This document shows positions 1-11,241 of a DNA stretch of 26,408 nt, piece by piece. Every line of letters starts with the position of its first letter. The first letter of the stretch is position 1. The stretch comes from Funneliformis mosseae. Taxonomy: Eukaryota > Glomeromycota > Glomeromycetes > Glomerales > Glomeraceae. The notes beneath the pieces are model-generated. The model made no database searches. It worked only from the letters and a program-made list of their open reading frames with translations, and was not told the origin of the DNA. The stretch covers positions 1 through 26,408 of the forward strand of contig CAJVPP010000779.1 of the NCBI GenBank assembly GCA_910592005.1. The letters run 5' to 3'. Position numbers and translations under genes: made by a program.

Positions 1-3000
1 TAAGTATTTTTAATATATATTTTAATTAATATAATAATATAATAATATAATTAAAATAATATAATAAAATTACTATTTAATATTTGTTATTTATATGTAA
101 TATTTAATATATTAATTTAATATAAGTTAAAAATATAATTTAAAAAATATCAAAAAATGAAAACTAATAATTTTATGATTAATTTATATATAAAGAAATA
201 TTTAATTATTATTAAGTTTTATAAAGATTTTTTAAAATAATTTATTATAGTTATTTTTATTATTTAAAAAAGTTTTTATTGTAAATATTAAATTATCTTT
301 TATAAGAAATTATATAAATTAAAAAATAATTAAATCATATTTCAAATTATTTATTTATAATTCAAATAGATTTAATAATTTAAATTAACTTATAATTTTG
401 AAAATTAAAAAATATTATTATATTAATATTTTATATTACTATTTAAAAAGATTGGTAAAAAGATTTTAAATAATAAATATTAGTAAAATAATTATAATAA
501 AAAGTTATTATTAAAAATATAATAAGTTTTTATTATAAAATTATTTAATATTATTACTATGTAATAACTCCTGAATTTCAAATAATATATAAATATTTTA
601 GATTTAAGTTTATTTAATAATTATAAGAAATTTTATCTTATAAAAAATTTTATTTATTTAATTAATAATTTAATTATTAAGAAATTTATAATATAATATA
701 TATTTAATTAAACTCTATTTTATATTATTTAAATACATTTATTATATTTATATTTTTATTTTATCTTTATATATTATTATTATTAATATTACTAATTAAA
801 AAATATTTTAAAAAATTCTAAAATCTAAAACTTCACAATCTAAAATCAAAATTATTTATGAAATTTAAAAATTTTCTTTAAAATATATTATTTTTTCTAA
901 AACTTTAAAACAAATTTTAAAATTATATTTATTATTTAATTATATAACTTTTGTGATTTATAGCTAAATTTATATTCTTTATTTGTTAATATAAAACTAA
1001 ACTTCTTTAATAATAATAAATTGATTTAAGTTTAATTAAACTTAATTTGAAATTTAATTAAATAATAATTTAAAATTTATTAAATCAACTTAAAGTTAAA
1101 GAATAATAAAATAAAACTTTATTTGAGAATCTAATTATTTTTTTAAATTTTAATAATAATCTTCATTTTTTTTTATATGAAAATATATGAAACAGAAATT
1201 GATCCCAAGAAAAATATTGAGAATATTAAGAATATTTTAAAATATATAAGATGATTATGCTTATACTATTTACAAATTTTATGATTTTTCTTATATTAAA
1301 AAAAAAGTATAAAAATAGAAGGTTATAAAACTAACTATTGTAAAAAATACTTGATTATAATATATAAAAATATTTTTAAAATATAGTAAATAACAATAAA
1401 AATGCAAGTATAATTGGTTATTTTAAAAAACTATAACTTATCAATTATAAATGCTAAAATCATAATTTTATACTTATTTTAAGATTTAAATCTTAAAAGA
1501 TATTCTAGCAATTTTTTTTTTATAAATGTAGTAGTTTTACATAATCTTTATTATATTATAAATTACAAAGTAAGATAAAATAAAACAGAAAATACAAAAA
1601 TATTATTAAACTAAACTAGATAATTAAACTATTTTATTAATACTAATTTTGTATTTTACTAAACTAAATTAAATAATAGAAAAGAAAAGAATTAATTAAA
1701 TCAAATTATTATATAGCTATTAAATGTCTGATAGAAAGCATGTAGTTATTGCTATACTAATATTTGATCAGTAAGAGTTATAAGTAATAATCACTATAAA
1801 AAAAAGGATTAGAGGTAAAATAAAAGGAGAAGAAGATGAAAAACTGAAAGAAATCTAAAAGATTATATAGTCATCTTTCATATTATCATCAATTTTTCAT
1901 TATTATAAACTATATTTCTTTATATTTATAAGTTATAATAATAGATAAAGATATTATAGTAAAAGGAGAATAAAAAGGTCTTATATTACAATTTAAAAAA
2001 TTATGTATTAGTTAACCATTTTTGAAAAAAAGTTAAAATAAAACTTTTAGTTAAATCTAAGAAATAAATTTCTTTTTTTATATAAGCAGGAAATTATATA
2101 TCAACTGTAAATATTTCTTAAACAAATAAATTATTCTTGAAGTTATTTAAATCTTTGAGATAAGATATAAAAATTAACTTATATATATAAATAATGTTTT
2201 AAATTATAAAAACATTATTAAGACAGATTCAAAGGTAATCAAAGTTCTTAATATTAAAAAAATATCAAAAGTATTAAGCTGATATAAACTAATAAATAGT
2301 TTAATATATAAATTTTAAAAGTGAAAAGCAATTGTAACAAAATTTAAAATGAATTTTTATTTAAAATATCTTTTAAATAAAGTGATATGTGATATTTCTT
2401 TTTTATCAAAAATATTAAATAAGAAAGGTTAATCTATAAGTTATTAAAATATTGTAATAAATATAAAAGTGATAATAAGAATTTAATTCAGATTACTTGT
2501 GATTTATTTTTCAGAAAAAGGTAAAAGAAATAAATGATTAAAGAAAAATTATTACAAAAGTAAAATTTAAGATCAAAATATATATAATTAATAGTAAGTT
2601 GTTAAATAATCATATACTTTACAAGTGTATAAATTGTATTATTAAAATAATTATAATTATGAACTTTAATTTTAATAAAAGAAATAAAGAGATTATTGTG
2701 TGTAATCAAGTTGAACAAAATAGACTAAATGTAAAAATATAGAATCTTAAATGTAAAATTAAATAAAATAGAATTACAAAAGAAAAAAAAGTTTTTGAAA
2801 TAAAGCTATAACAGCTTAAGTATCTATACAAATATTAAATAAAAATTTAAGAGAATGATATAAACTGCGGTTAAAATAACAATAATTTTTACAAGAATGA
2901 AGGAAGAACTATATAAATTGAGAGTAGTATTAAAGAGAGTGATAACTATTTTATATTCATTTGTAATTATATAATTCTATTTAGCAGTTTAAGAAGCTTA

Positions 3001-6000
3001 AAAATATTAGAGAATTATCTATATAAAATTGAAGATTAGTAGTAAAAACAAAGTTAGCTATAAGATTATTAAGGAAAAAAAGTTAAAAAATAAAATATTT
3101 AAATCTAATAAGAGCTTAGATAAGTATTAATGAAAAAATATTAATATAAAGAGGGTGATTTTTGCATTATAAAAGTGTGAAAAACTACATCTAATCTAAT
3201 GTTTTTATTATATAAGATTTTAATTTCTATATAAAATTAAATAGAAGTTTAATAATACAAAAATAATATTAATTCCTATATACTTAAGTAACTATAACTA
3301 AAAAAGCAATATTTATTATAAGAAAAGACATTAGCTCTAAAATTTATATTATAAAAAGATAAATAATATTGTATACAAATCATATACCTATTCAGTAATA
3401 TGATCAAATAACGTCTGATTTAAATAGATTAGACTGAAAAATTCTGTGATATTATCCAATAGTCTATTCTACTATATTTTAATTAATTAGTTATCTATAA
3501 GATATATTTTACCTAAAAATCACATTATCTAAGTATCTAATTATTTCATAAAACTAAATATTAAATTTTAAAAAAGATATTTTTTTGCGATTATGTGATT
3601 ATTTTTTTTTAAAAAAATTATTTTAGTTAAATTTTAATATAAACTTCTTAAAACTAATACTATCAGATTTATTGAATAATTATATTATTAAAAGTAAAGA
3701 AAGACTCAATCAGAATAAGCTTAAAACATGTTGTAAATATTATATTAATATATTAAGAGAAAACGAAAGAAAAATAATTATTTTCAAATAAAATAAATTA
3801 AATAATATAATATTTAAAAAATGTATTCATTTTTTCACATCAATATTTAAAATAAAGGATAAACTTTTTTTTATTAAAAAGTAACAAAAAATAATTAGAA
3901 AATAAAAAATCAATAATTTTTAATTTTTAATACTTTTTTATATAGTGATATTTTTTCAAAATTAATACTAATTTTAAATTTTTTATAGCTTTATAAATTA
4001 GTAATACTATATCCATTTTTTTTAATTTTTCTAGAAAGTTATTATCTGTTCTTCTTATAGATCACTTGATAATTTTATCATTAGATTATCAAAGAAGATA
4101 AAAAACATTTTTATATATTTATTAAATAGTTTAATAATTTCTTGTAAATAGATTTTGCGTTAGATTAATAATTTTAAAACAAGAAAATTATTTGAATTTT
4201 TTAATCCTTTTTTTAAACTTTCTGATCATAAGACTTTTAATAAAATAATTTTAGATAAAACTATTTTTGAAAGAGATAATATAATAAAATTATATTAAAA
4301 GAAGATTTAGTAGGTATTAAATTTATATTTAATAGTTTGATAAATATAAAAGTAAATAATTATTAAATATAGTTTTAATGATAATAGAAAAAAGATCTTT
4401 TATATAACAAATAACTCAGAAAAGAAAACACATATTAAAATAATAAAAAAATATAAGCTATAATTACTAATTTAAAAAATTAAAAAATTAGAATTTATAC
4501 TATTATAATAGCTAATATAAATGTATATGCTGTAGCTAAGTAATTAATTATAAATAATGTTAATTTTATTTAATACATGTATATTTTTTAACAAATTTTT
4601 AAATATTAAATAAAAATTAAGGATTTCAAATAGAAAAATAGTTTTTTTTATCTTGTTTTACATATTAACTTAATTTTTGTATAGATAAAATATTTAAAGA
4701 ATTAACTGATTTAAAGTATCAATAAATTATGCAATCAAACTTATAACTTATTTTAGAAATGCTAATAATAATTTCTTTATAGTAAGACTACATGATTAGC
4801 AAAAATTACTTATAGAAAATATTATACACTAGTATTTTTAGGTAAAACTTAAATAGCTTTATAGATAAATCTTATAATATTAATAAATAATTTAATTAAT
4901 TTATTTATTTATTAAATATGTATATTTATTTATATTTATATTGTATTTTTTTAAGATAATTGCAATTAATTATAAATTATCTTTTAATTAAATTTAAAGA
5001 AAAATAGAAAAACTTCTATTATTTTATGTGAAATTTTTGAAATTATTAGTTTAACTATATTTTGAATTAATATAAATATAATTATAAAAATATTATATTC
5101 TTATTATAAATTCTTAATATTCTTTTATAAGATAAAGCATAATTATTTCTAGTTATACATAGTTTTACATATCTTATACAATTTTAAATAATTATAAAGA
5201 TACTTAACTTTCTGCAAAAATATTATTTTGATTAGAGAAAAGGTAGAATGAGTGAAAGCAACTATTTTTTGTTATTATATTTATTATACTTTTAATATTA
5301 TATAAATAATTTAAAGATAATTTAAATATTAATTATATCACTTTTAGCAGATAACAAGTTAATTATTATCAAGTATAGTCTGAAAAAAAGGCAACTTGTA
5401 TTTATATAAATTTAATGATTTTTATTTAAAATATATTGTTTTGATAATAATATATATAATCAATTTATTTTAATAAAATATATATTAATATTTTAGATAT
5501 TAGTAAATCTTTATCTAAGAATTTGAACTAATCTAAACTATTCTGTTTAAAAATATATTCTATTTTAATAATATTACTATTTTTATCTATTAGTTTAACT
5601 TTTTCAAACATATAGGTCATTAATTGATTTGATCAAATAATTATAAAGTAAGATTATTATTATTATTATTTTTTAACTGAATGAGTATTAAAGTAAATCA
5701 TAGATTAAGAAATGAGGTAAATAGGATCTGTTGATAATTCTAGAAAAGTATTTAATAATAATTGAATTTTCAGGTTGTGAAACTAAACTGCATGTATTAG
5801 ATTAGTATTAAAAATCCAATTAATATTAAAGAAAGTGAATAGGTAATAAACATCTATTAAAATTAGTTGATCAACAAATATAAATAAAAAAATACAAATA
5901 TTCTTAATAATATATTAATTAAAATGACTTTGTAACTTATAAATTGTGAATTAAGTTTTAGATTTAAGATTATAATTATTATAATTTTTAAAATCTTAAT

Positions 6001-6409
6001 TTTATAATATTCGCAAGTTCATAATATTTATAAATTAATAATTAATCTACAAGTCTATAATTAATCTGCTATATATATCATAATAATTATAAATTACATA
6101 AATACATAACTTATACTTTTGTTACAAAGATGTAAATTTATTATGAGAAAATATATATATAATAAATTTATTAGATTAAATAAAAATAAAAAATTATTTA
6201 TAAAAAAAATTTTCAAAAGTTTAACCTATATAAAAAAAAAAGGCATATTAATAAATATTCCTTATAACTGATAAAGAAACCTACTACTCTATATTAATTA
6301 TTTTTTAAGAATTATTTTGAAGGTTTAATCTACAAAATAAAGAAATATTAAAAAAAAATGTTTCTTTAATAAATAACCATTTTAGATTAGATAATTTTAA
6401 ATTCAAAAA
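1..6409. other. AT-rich gene-free block (left desert)
   Basis: The block is almost entirely A and T, with only a scattering of CG dinucleotides. It has no open frame of useful length on either strand and stop codons are dense in all frames. I see no tRNA or rRNA and no recognisable protein family. The composition fits a silenced, mutation-degraded repeat compartment: methylated-cytosine decay or RIP-like mutation would give this CpG loss, but that cause is inferred. A few slightly less AT-rich patches, for example around 1715-1850, may be eroded transposon genes that I cannot identify. Confidence 0.75.
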
Positions 6410-7695
6410 AAAATTTTAATTAAAAATTTTTACATAAAACTTATCTCTAATTAAAGATTAAAGGTTTTAAAATCTATAAAAAGGTAAATATTAATTATTT
6501 TCTTTAATATTTTAAAAAACATATATATCCTTCTCTTTATAAAAACTTATCTTTAATTCTATAGTTTGAAAAATTCTAAAATTTACAAAAAGTAAGCATT
6601 TATTTTTTTTTTAAAAAAAAAATAAATCACACTCTTTTTTTTGTTTATAAAAACTTATCTTTGATTCTAAGACTTAAAGAAACTCTAAAACTTATAAAAG
6701 GTAAGCATTAATTAAATTTTTTTTTTTATTTTTTAAAAAATATCTTATACTCTTCTTTTTTTTTATAAGAACTTACCTTTGATTTTAAGGCTTAAAGAAC
6801 TTTATAACTTACAAAAAGATAAGTGTTAGTTAATTTTCTTATTTTTTTATTTTTTAAAAAATAAATTTTACACTCTCCTCTCTTTCATAAAAATTTGCTT
6901 TCGATTTTAAGGTTTGAAAAACTTTAAAACCTATAAAAGGTAAGGATTAATTAGTTATTTATTTTTAAAAAAATTTTAACATATTCTCTCTTCTTTTCAT
7001 AGAAACTTAACTCAAATTCTAAGACTTAAAAACACTCTAAAACCTATAAAAAATATACATTAATTAGTTATTTTTTTTTTTTTTTATAAAAAATTTCTAA
7101 TATACTCTTATCTTCTTCTATAGAAACTTATTTCTAATTTTAAAGCTTAAAAAAACTCTAATCTTACAAAAAGTAATTATTAATTAATTATTTTTCTTTT
7201 TTATTTTTTAAAAAAATTTTTAATATATTCTATTCTCTCCTTTCATATCTAATTCTAAAACTTGATGAACTTTGAAATTTACAAAAAGGTAAATATATGT
7301 TAATTTTCTTATTTTTTTTTTTTAAAAAAAATCTCATATTCTCTCTTTCTACCATAATCATTTATATCTGATTCCTAGGCTTGAAGAAACTTTAAAACCT
7401 ATAAAAGATAAGTATTAATTAGTTTTTTTTTTCTTTTTTATTTTTAAAAAAATTTCTAATACACCATCTTTTCCTTTTATAGAAACTTACCTTTAATTCC
7501 AAAGTTTGAAAAACTTTAAACCTATAAAAAGTAAGTATTAATTAGTTTTTTTTTTTCTTTTTTTAAAAAAAATTCTATCATACTATTCCTTTTTTCTATA
7601 GGAATTTACTTTCAATTCTAAGGCTTGAGGAATTTTGAAACTTATAAAAAGTAAGTGTGAATTACTTTTCTTATTTTTTTTTTTTAAAAAAAAGT
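6410..7695. repeat. Degenerate tandem array, about 11 units of roughly 116 bp
   Basis: A recurring block starting with a variant of AAACTTACCTTTGATTCTAA begins near 6437, 6543, 6651, 6769, 6890, 7003, 7124, 7243 (truncated), 7357, 7485 and 7602, so the period is 106-128 bp. Each unit has a conserved part of about 50 bp that ends in a variant of CCTATAAAAGGTAAGTATTA. A T-rich stretch, an A-run and a pyrimidine-rich stretch ending in ATAG then lead to the next unit. The units have diverged by many substitutions and small indels, so the array is old. The plus strand shows GTAAGT, a TTCTAAT-like branch site, a pyrimidine tract and TAG in several copies, like an intron. The minus strand shows comparable signals. 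No copy series gives a clean joined reading frame, so no gene is called. Confidence 0.8.
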
Positions 7696-8443
7696 CAATA
7701 TTGTTTTTAAAATTTATTATATTAAGATGCATTTAATAATATTATTAAATTTTTAGTATTAGTAATTATTAATAATATATCAATTTTAAATTAAATTAAC
7801 TTATTATCTAAATAATCACAAAAAAACAAAATTTAGTTATTAAATTTAACCTTTTCTGGATTGATAAATAATAAGATATATGAGTTAAAAAATTTAATTT
7901 TTTTGTAATATATTTATTTTTAAAAATTAATTAATTACTTTTTACTTAGAAATTATTTAAAAATGATTTTAATTATTAAATAAAATTGCAGGAAATTTTT
8001 AAGTAAAACCATTTAATAATATCTTAGGGAATGAATTTAAAAGCAAAATTTTAAGTATTTTGTATTTATAAATTATTTAATAGTAAAAGTATTATCTTAT
8101 TAATAAATTTCTTAATATTTAAATTTATATAATTTCTATTAGTTAAATATTTATTACAGTATAATATCTTTTTGATAATAATTTACTTAAAATAATTTAA
8201 TTATCTTACAAATAGGTTAGAATACATTTATAAACCGTAAAATTGATATATAAATAATTTTAATTTAGATTATTTTATTTCTTAGATATTTATATAAAAA
8301 TTTAGTAATATAATCCATAAACTTTACAAAAAATAAATTGAAAATTATAGATTAAAATTTATTGAAACTTATTTATTCATTAAATTTGTCAAAAAAATTT
8401 TCAAAAAGTTTTGACTTGGTCAAATTATCGTTGTTCTATCAAC
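7696..8443. other. AT-rich spacer between array and gene island
   Basis: The sequence is AT-rich like the left block, with no open frame, RNA gene or repeat that I can support. Composition begins to change near 8400, where CG dinucleotides and G/C-rich words start to appear. Confidence 0.6.
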
Positions 8444-8741
8444 ATTAGGAATGGGGACGGTTCCTACTTCGACTCTTCTTAAGTAAATTAAACTTTGAGC
8501 GTTAAGTTAAATTTATACTAATAGAGCATCATGTGATGAATTTAGAAAATATTTTTTGACTGATTATCAAACAAATTCGTCCTATTATCTTCTTTAATTT
8601 GATGACAATCCCGATTTTGAGCCGACTCTTGGAATCGGTTCCGGTTTGTAACTCTGGAAATCCCAGAATATGCTGAATTTATAATCGGATCCGGAACCGA
8701 CTCACTCGGAGTCGCTCTTTTTGAGCGTCCCCATCCCTAAT
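8444..8741. mobile_element. MITE-like element with 16-bp terminal inverted repeats
   Basis: The ends are 8444-8459 (ATTAGGAATGGGGACG) and 8726-8741, whose reverse complement is ATTAGGGATGGGGACG: 15 of 16 positions match. A TA dinucleotide lies just inside both outer edges (8446-8447 and 8738-8739). If that TA is the target duplication, the element proper is 8448-8737 and fits a Tc1/mariner-type footprint. Inside are further inverted words: TCGGTTCCGG (8635-8644) faces CCGGAACCGA (8691-8700), and GACTC faces GAGTC near the right end. There is no transposase frame, so it is non-autonomous. It is clearly richer in G+C and CpG than the desert next to it, which suggests a more recent arrival. Superfamily assignment is uncertain. 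Confidence 0.72.
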
Positions 8742-9112
8742 TTTTCACATAAAAATTTCTGAATTTTGCGTCAGTTTTATTTACTATGTAGGCATTCTAT
8801 GATAATTTTTTTTATTTAAATTGAGTAGAGAATTGAATATTTTAAATATGTTACTAAAATACTAAAGGAAATAAAATATTTAAATCTTCTGCAACACCAA
8901 TGTCTTTTGCTAAATTTGCTAAATTATTTTTTTTTTGATAAATTTGAAATGTCAAATTAAGAATTTTTTTAATCGAAGAATATGTGTAACGGCTTTTAGT
9001 GAAATATAATTTTATTTTTAACGCGTTATTACAATTGTATTAGAATACGCTTTTTTTTTCGCCGACGAAAAAAAATTTAATTTTCAAAATTATTTTATTA
9101 AAAAGATATGTA
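8742..9112. other. Spacer between two MITE-like elements
   Basis: No gene is seen. The notable item is a perfect hairpin at 9052-9075, with a 10-bp arm of T-run plus CG, a four-base CCGA loop and the complementary CG plus A-run. Confidence 0.5.
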
Positions 9113-9391
9113 CAGTCGCGTCGAAAAGTGACGCGCGATTTAAATTACATAATAATTTATGCATAATTTAAGTTTCTGGATCTTACGATTAAATTTTAAG
9201 CTCCCCAAAGTTAAATATTATATTTTAAAAATATTACTAAAACTTTTTTTTAAAAAAATACAACTGGCTTTAAAATTATATAAATTTAGAAATAATTATT
9301 AAAGTAAATCCTAATATGTATATAACTTGAAAATTTTCTTTCTTTATATGTTTATAAAATTTGGATCGGGCGTCACTTTTCGACGCGATTG
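9113..9391. mobile_element. Tc1/mariner-like MITE with 27-bp terminal inverted repeats
   Basis: The left end 9113-9139 starts CAGTCGCGTCGAAAAGTGAC, and the right end 9365-9391 is its reverse complement with 25 of 27 positions matching. The CAGT...AAAAGT layout, preceded by TA at 9111-9112, resembles Tc1/mariner termini. On the right the expected TA reads TG, so the target duplication is imperfect. The 225-bp interior is very AT-rich with no open frame, so the element could only have been moved by a transposase encoded elsewhere. The strongly conserved ends against a degraded interior are the best evidence that this is a transposon. Confidence 0.8.
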
Positions 9392-10524
9392 TGCATAAAT
9401 AAAATCATTTGATTCCTTTTATTAAATCTTTATTGGTATAAATACATTTTAACGTTAACAAATAGACGCACAAAAAAAGAATATACCCAACCTGCCTTAC
9501 CTACTCAAACAAATATATTCGAAAAAAAAAATTTCGAAATTCAATCAACCGACTATTTAATTTCATTGATAATAGTTTTTCTAAATCTATTGTTCCTATC
9601 TATTTTTCCTTTACTAAATAAATTTCATCTGTTTTATCTCATTATATCCAGTGTATTTTACTACTATTATCATTCAATTTGTCTAATTCTTGTTCTCAGC
9701 GTCCTATATTATTATAATTAACTTTTGATAAAAAAAAAATATATATCGTATTATTAATTAAAATTTTACTTTGCGTTCCAGTATTTTTGTTATTATATTT
9801 ATATCTAGCTTTTATTTTAGTGTTTGTATAAAAAAGTCTTGATTAGAATATATTTAATATATCTTTGATTAAAATACATTAGAATGATTTTGCATGCGAA
9901 TATATATCGTTTAAGGTAGAAAGTTTGAAGCCGATGCCTACTTCCTTTTTTTATTTCTTTTTAAGAAAATTTATCTAGTTTCGACGTTGGAAAAAAAATT
10001 GATTTATTGCGAGAAGATCTAAAAAAATTAGAGGTTTTCTATTAAAATCACGTAACGAGATCATATGATTTACTATGTTTGTATATGAAAATATTACCAT
10101 AAATAGTGTTCGATGATGAAGATCATGAAGATCTTCGAATCCCACAATTTCAAAATTTCAACATTTCAATATAAATAAGAACAAAATCCATCTATCAATT
10201 CCTCAGTGTTCTTGTGAAGTAGACGATGTCTATAGGCTGACTTTGTCGTTCAATAAAGGGCGACATTTGATCGCCAAGTAGTCTAGTCTTTTTTCATAAG
10301 TGGTAAATTTTTTTTTATATTAAAGCGGGTGGGTGATAGTGGGAAATGTATGGTTTACTGAAAATTATAAACAAAATATTTAATTCATGTAATTCAATAT
10401 TGAATAAAATCGCTCAACCTGTACTTTCATATAGTCGTTCCAATTAAAAAATGTTGTTTGATTTGTTTCTAAATTTGAAAATCGAAATGAAATTTTATTG
10501 TATTAGCTTTTTTTTAAAATAATT
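9392..10524. other. Intergenic, no clear gene; structured patch near 10205-10295
   Basis: No convincing open frame is present. A less AT-rich patch at about 10200-10300 has a TATAAATA word upstream (10170-10177), a TAGAC/GTCTA hairpin, a TGTCG/CGACA stem and a T6 run at its end, so it might be a small RNA-polymerase-III-type transcript. Short frames are open on both strands through the same patch, so it could instead be a coding scrap. Neither reading is strong. GAAGATCTTC at about 10127-10136 is a simple palindrome. Confidence 0.4.
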
Positions 10525-10888
10525 ATGAAATTAAAAAATTTATTAAAAACAATTCTACCACGTCGGACGCGGACCAAAAATTTGTTCGATGGTTTTTTTA
10601 CGGATGGTTCAAGTGCAGGGCGTAATTCTCAATGTGATATGTTAATTTATAAAGACCGTTGTTTATCTTTGGAAGTGAACTTACGATTTGAGGCACCATA
10701 TTGACAGAACGAATCAGACCTATTATTGGAGAGAAGACGAAAATTTCTATCCTCAAAATATTCCTTGTGGTGAAAAACTTGTAACAAGCAAAAAAAAAAA
10801 AAAGGAATTAAAAATATATTTATATGAAATGTGTAGGTTCCTTTTGTTTAATACATTCAGAATCACTTTCTTAGCTTTAAATGTTTAG
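10525..10888 (+). pseudogene. Possible coding remnant, two overlapping frames
   Basis: A 59-codon ATG frame (10525-10704, starting MKLKNLLKTI, ending LRFEAPY) is followed, in the frame one base over, by an open stretch from about 10688 to 10888. That stretch includes a protein-like segment, RTNQTYYWREDENFYPQNIP, before it decays into lysine codons from an A-run near 10790. The two frames abut with no room for an intron, so a single-base indel near 10690-10705 could have split one reading frame. I do not recognise either segment. The opposite strand also has a short open frame here (reading LQVFHHKEYFEDRNFRLL), so strand and even coding status are uncertain. Confidence 0.25.
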
Positions 10889-11241
10889 GTTTTTTACTCA
10901 TTTAAACCATTAATATTTACGCAATTTTTTTTTTAGTTTATTGTTTTATCGACATTTTTTGATTTATTAATATTTTTTTAAACGTTTAATCAATAAAAAT
11001 TTAAAATATATATACACATTTAAGAAGACATCTATTTAAAAAGATATATCATAATATAGTCGAAAAAGCACATCAAAAATCAATTTCTTTCTAGAAAGCA
11101 AGTAATGTATGTGGTTTAGGAGGCATTTACTATCTATCTATAAAACGAATTTTTTTTTTAAAAAAAAAAAAATTCATCGCGAAAATCGAATTTCTGATGA
11201 TCACATACAAAGCACGTGATTTTGCAACGAAAATCATTATT
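10889..11241. other. Intergenic / 3' flank of first BTB-TLDc gene
   Basis: The stretch is AT-rich with long A and T runs near 11150-11172 and one CACGTG word at 11213-11218. It presumably contains the 3' untranslated region of the minus-strand gene that ends at 11242. I see no separate gene. Confidence 0.5.

Noticed and set aside
1715..1850. Short frame starting MSDRKHVVIA that recalls transposase starts
   Set aside because: It is only 16 codons before a stop, with further stops downstream, which is too little for a family call.
6410..7695. CRISPR array
   Set aside because: The units are long, diverged and lack short identical repeats with unique spacers, and the genome is eukaryotic.
1..8400. 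Mitochondrial origin of the AT-rich block
   Set aside because: There are no mitochondrial protein, rRNA or tRNA genes, and the block is contiguous with nuclear-type intron-bearing genes.
10100..10145. tRNA-like T-arm (TTCGAATCC)
   Set aside because: No acceptor stem, D-arm or anticodon arm can be placed upstream at tRNA spacing.
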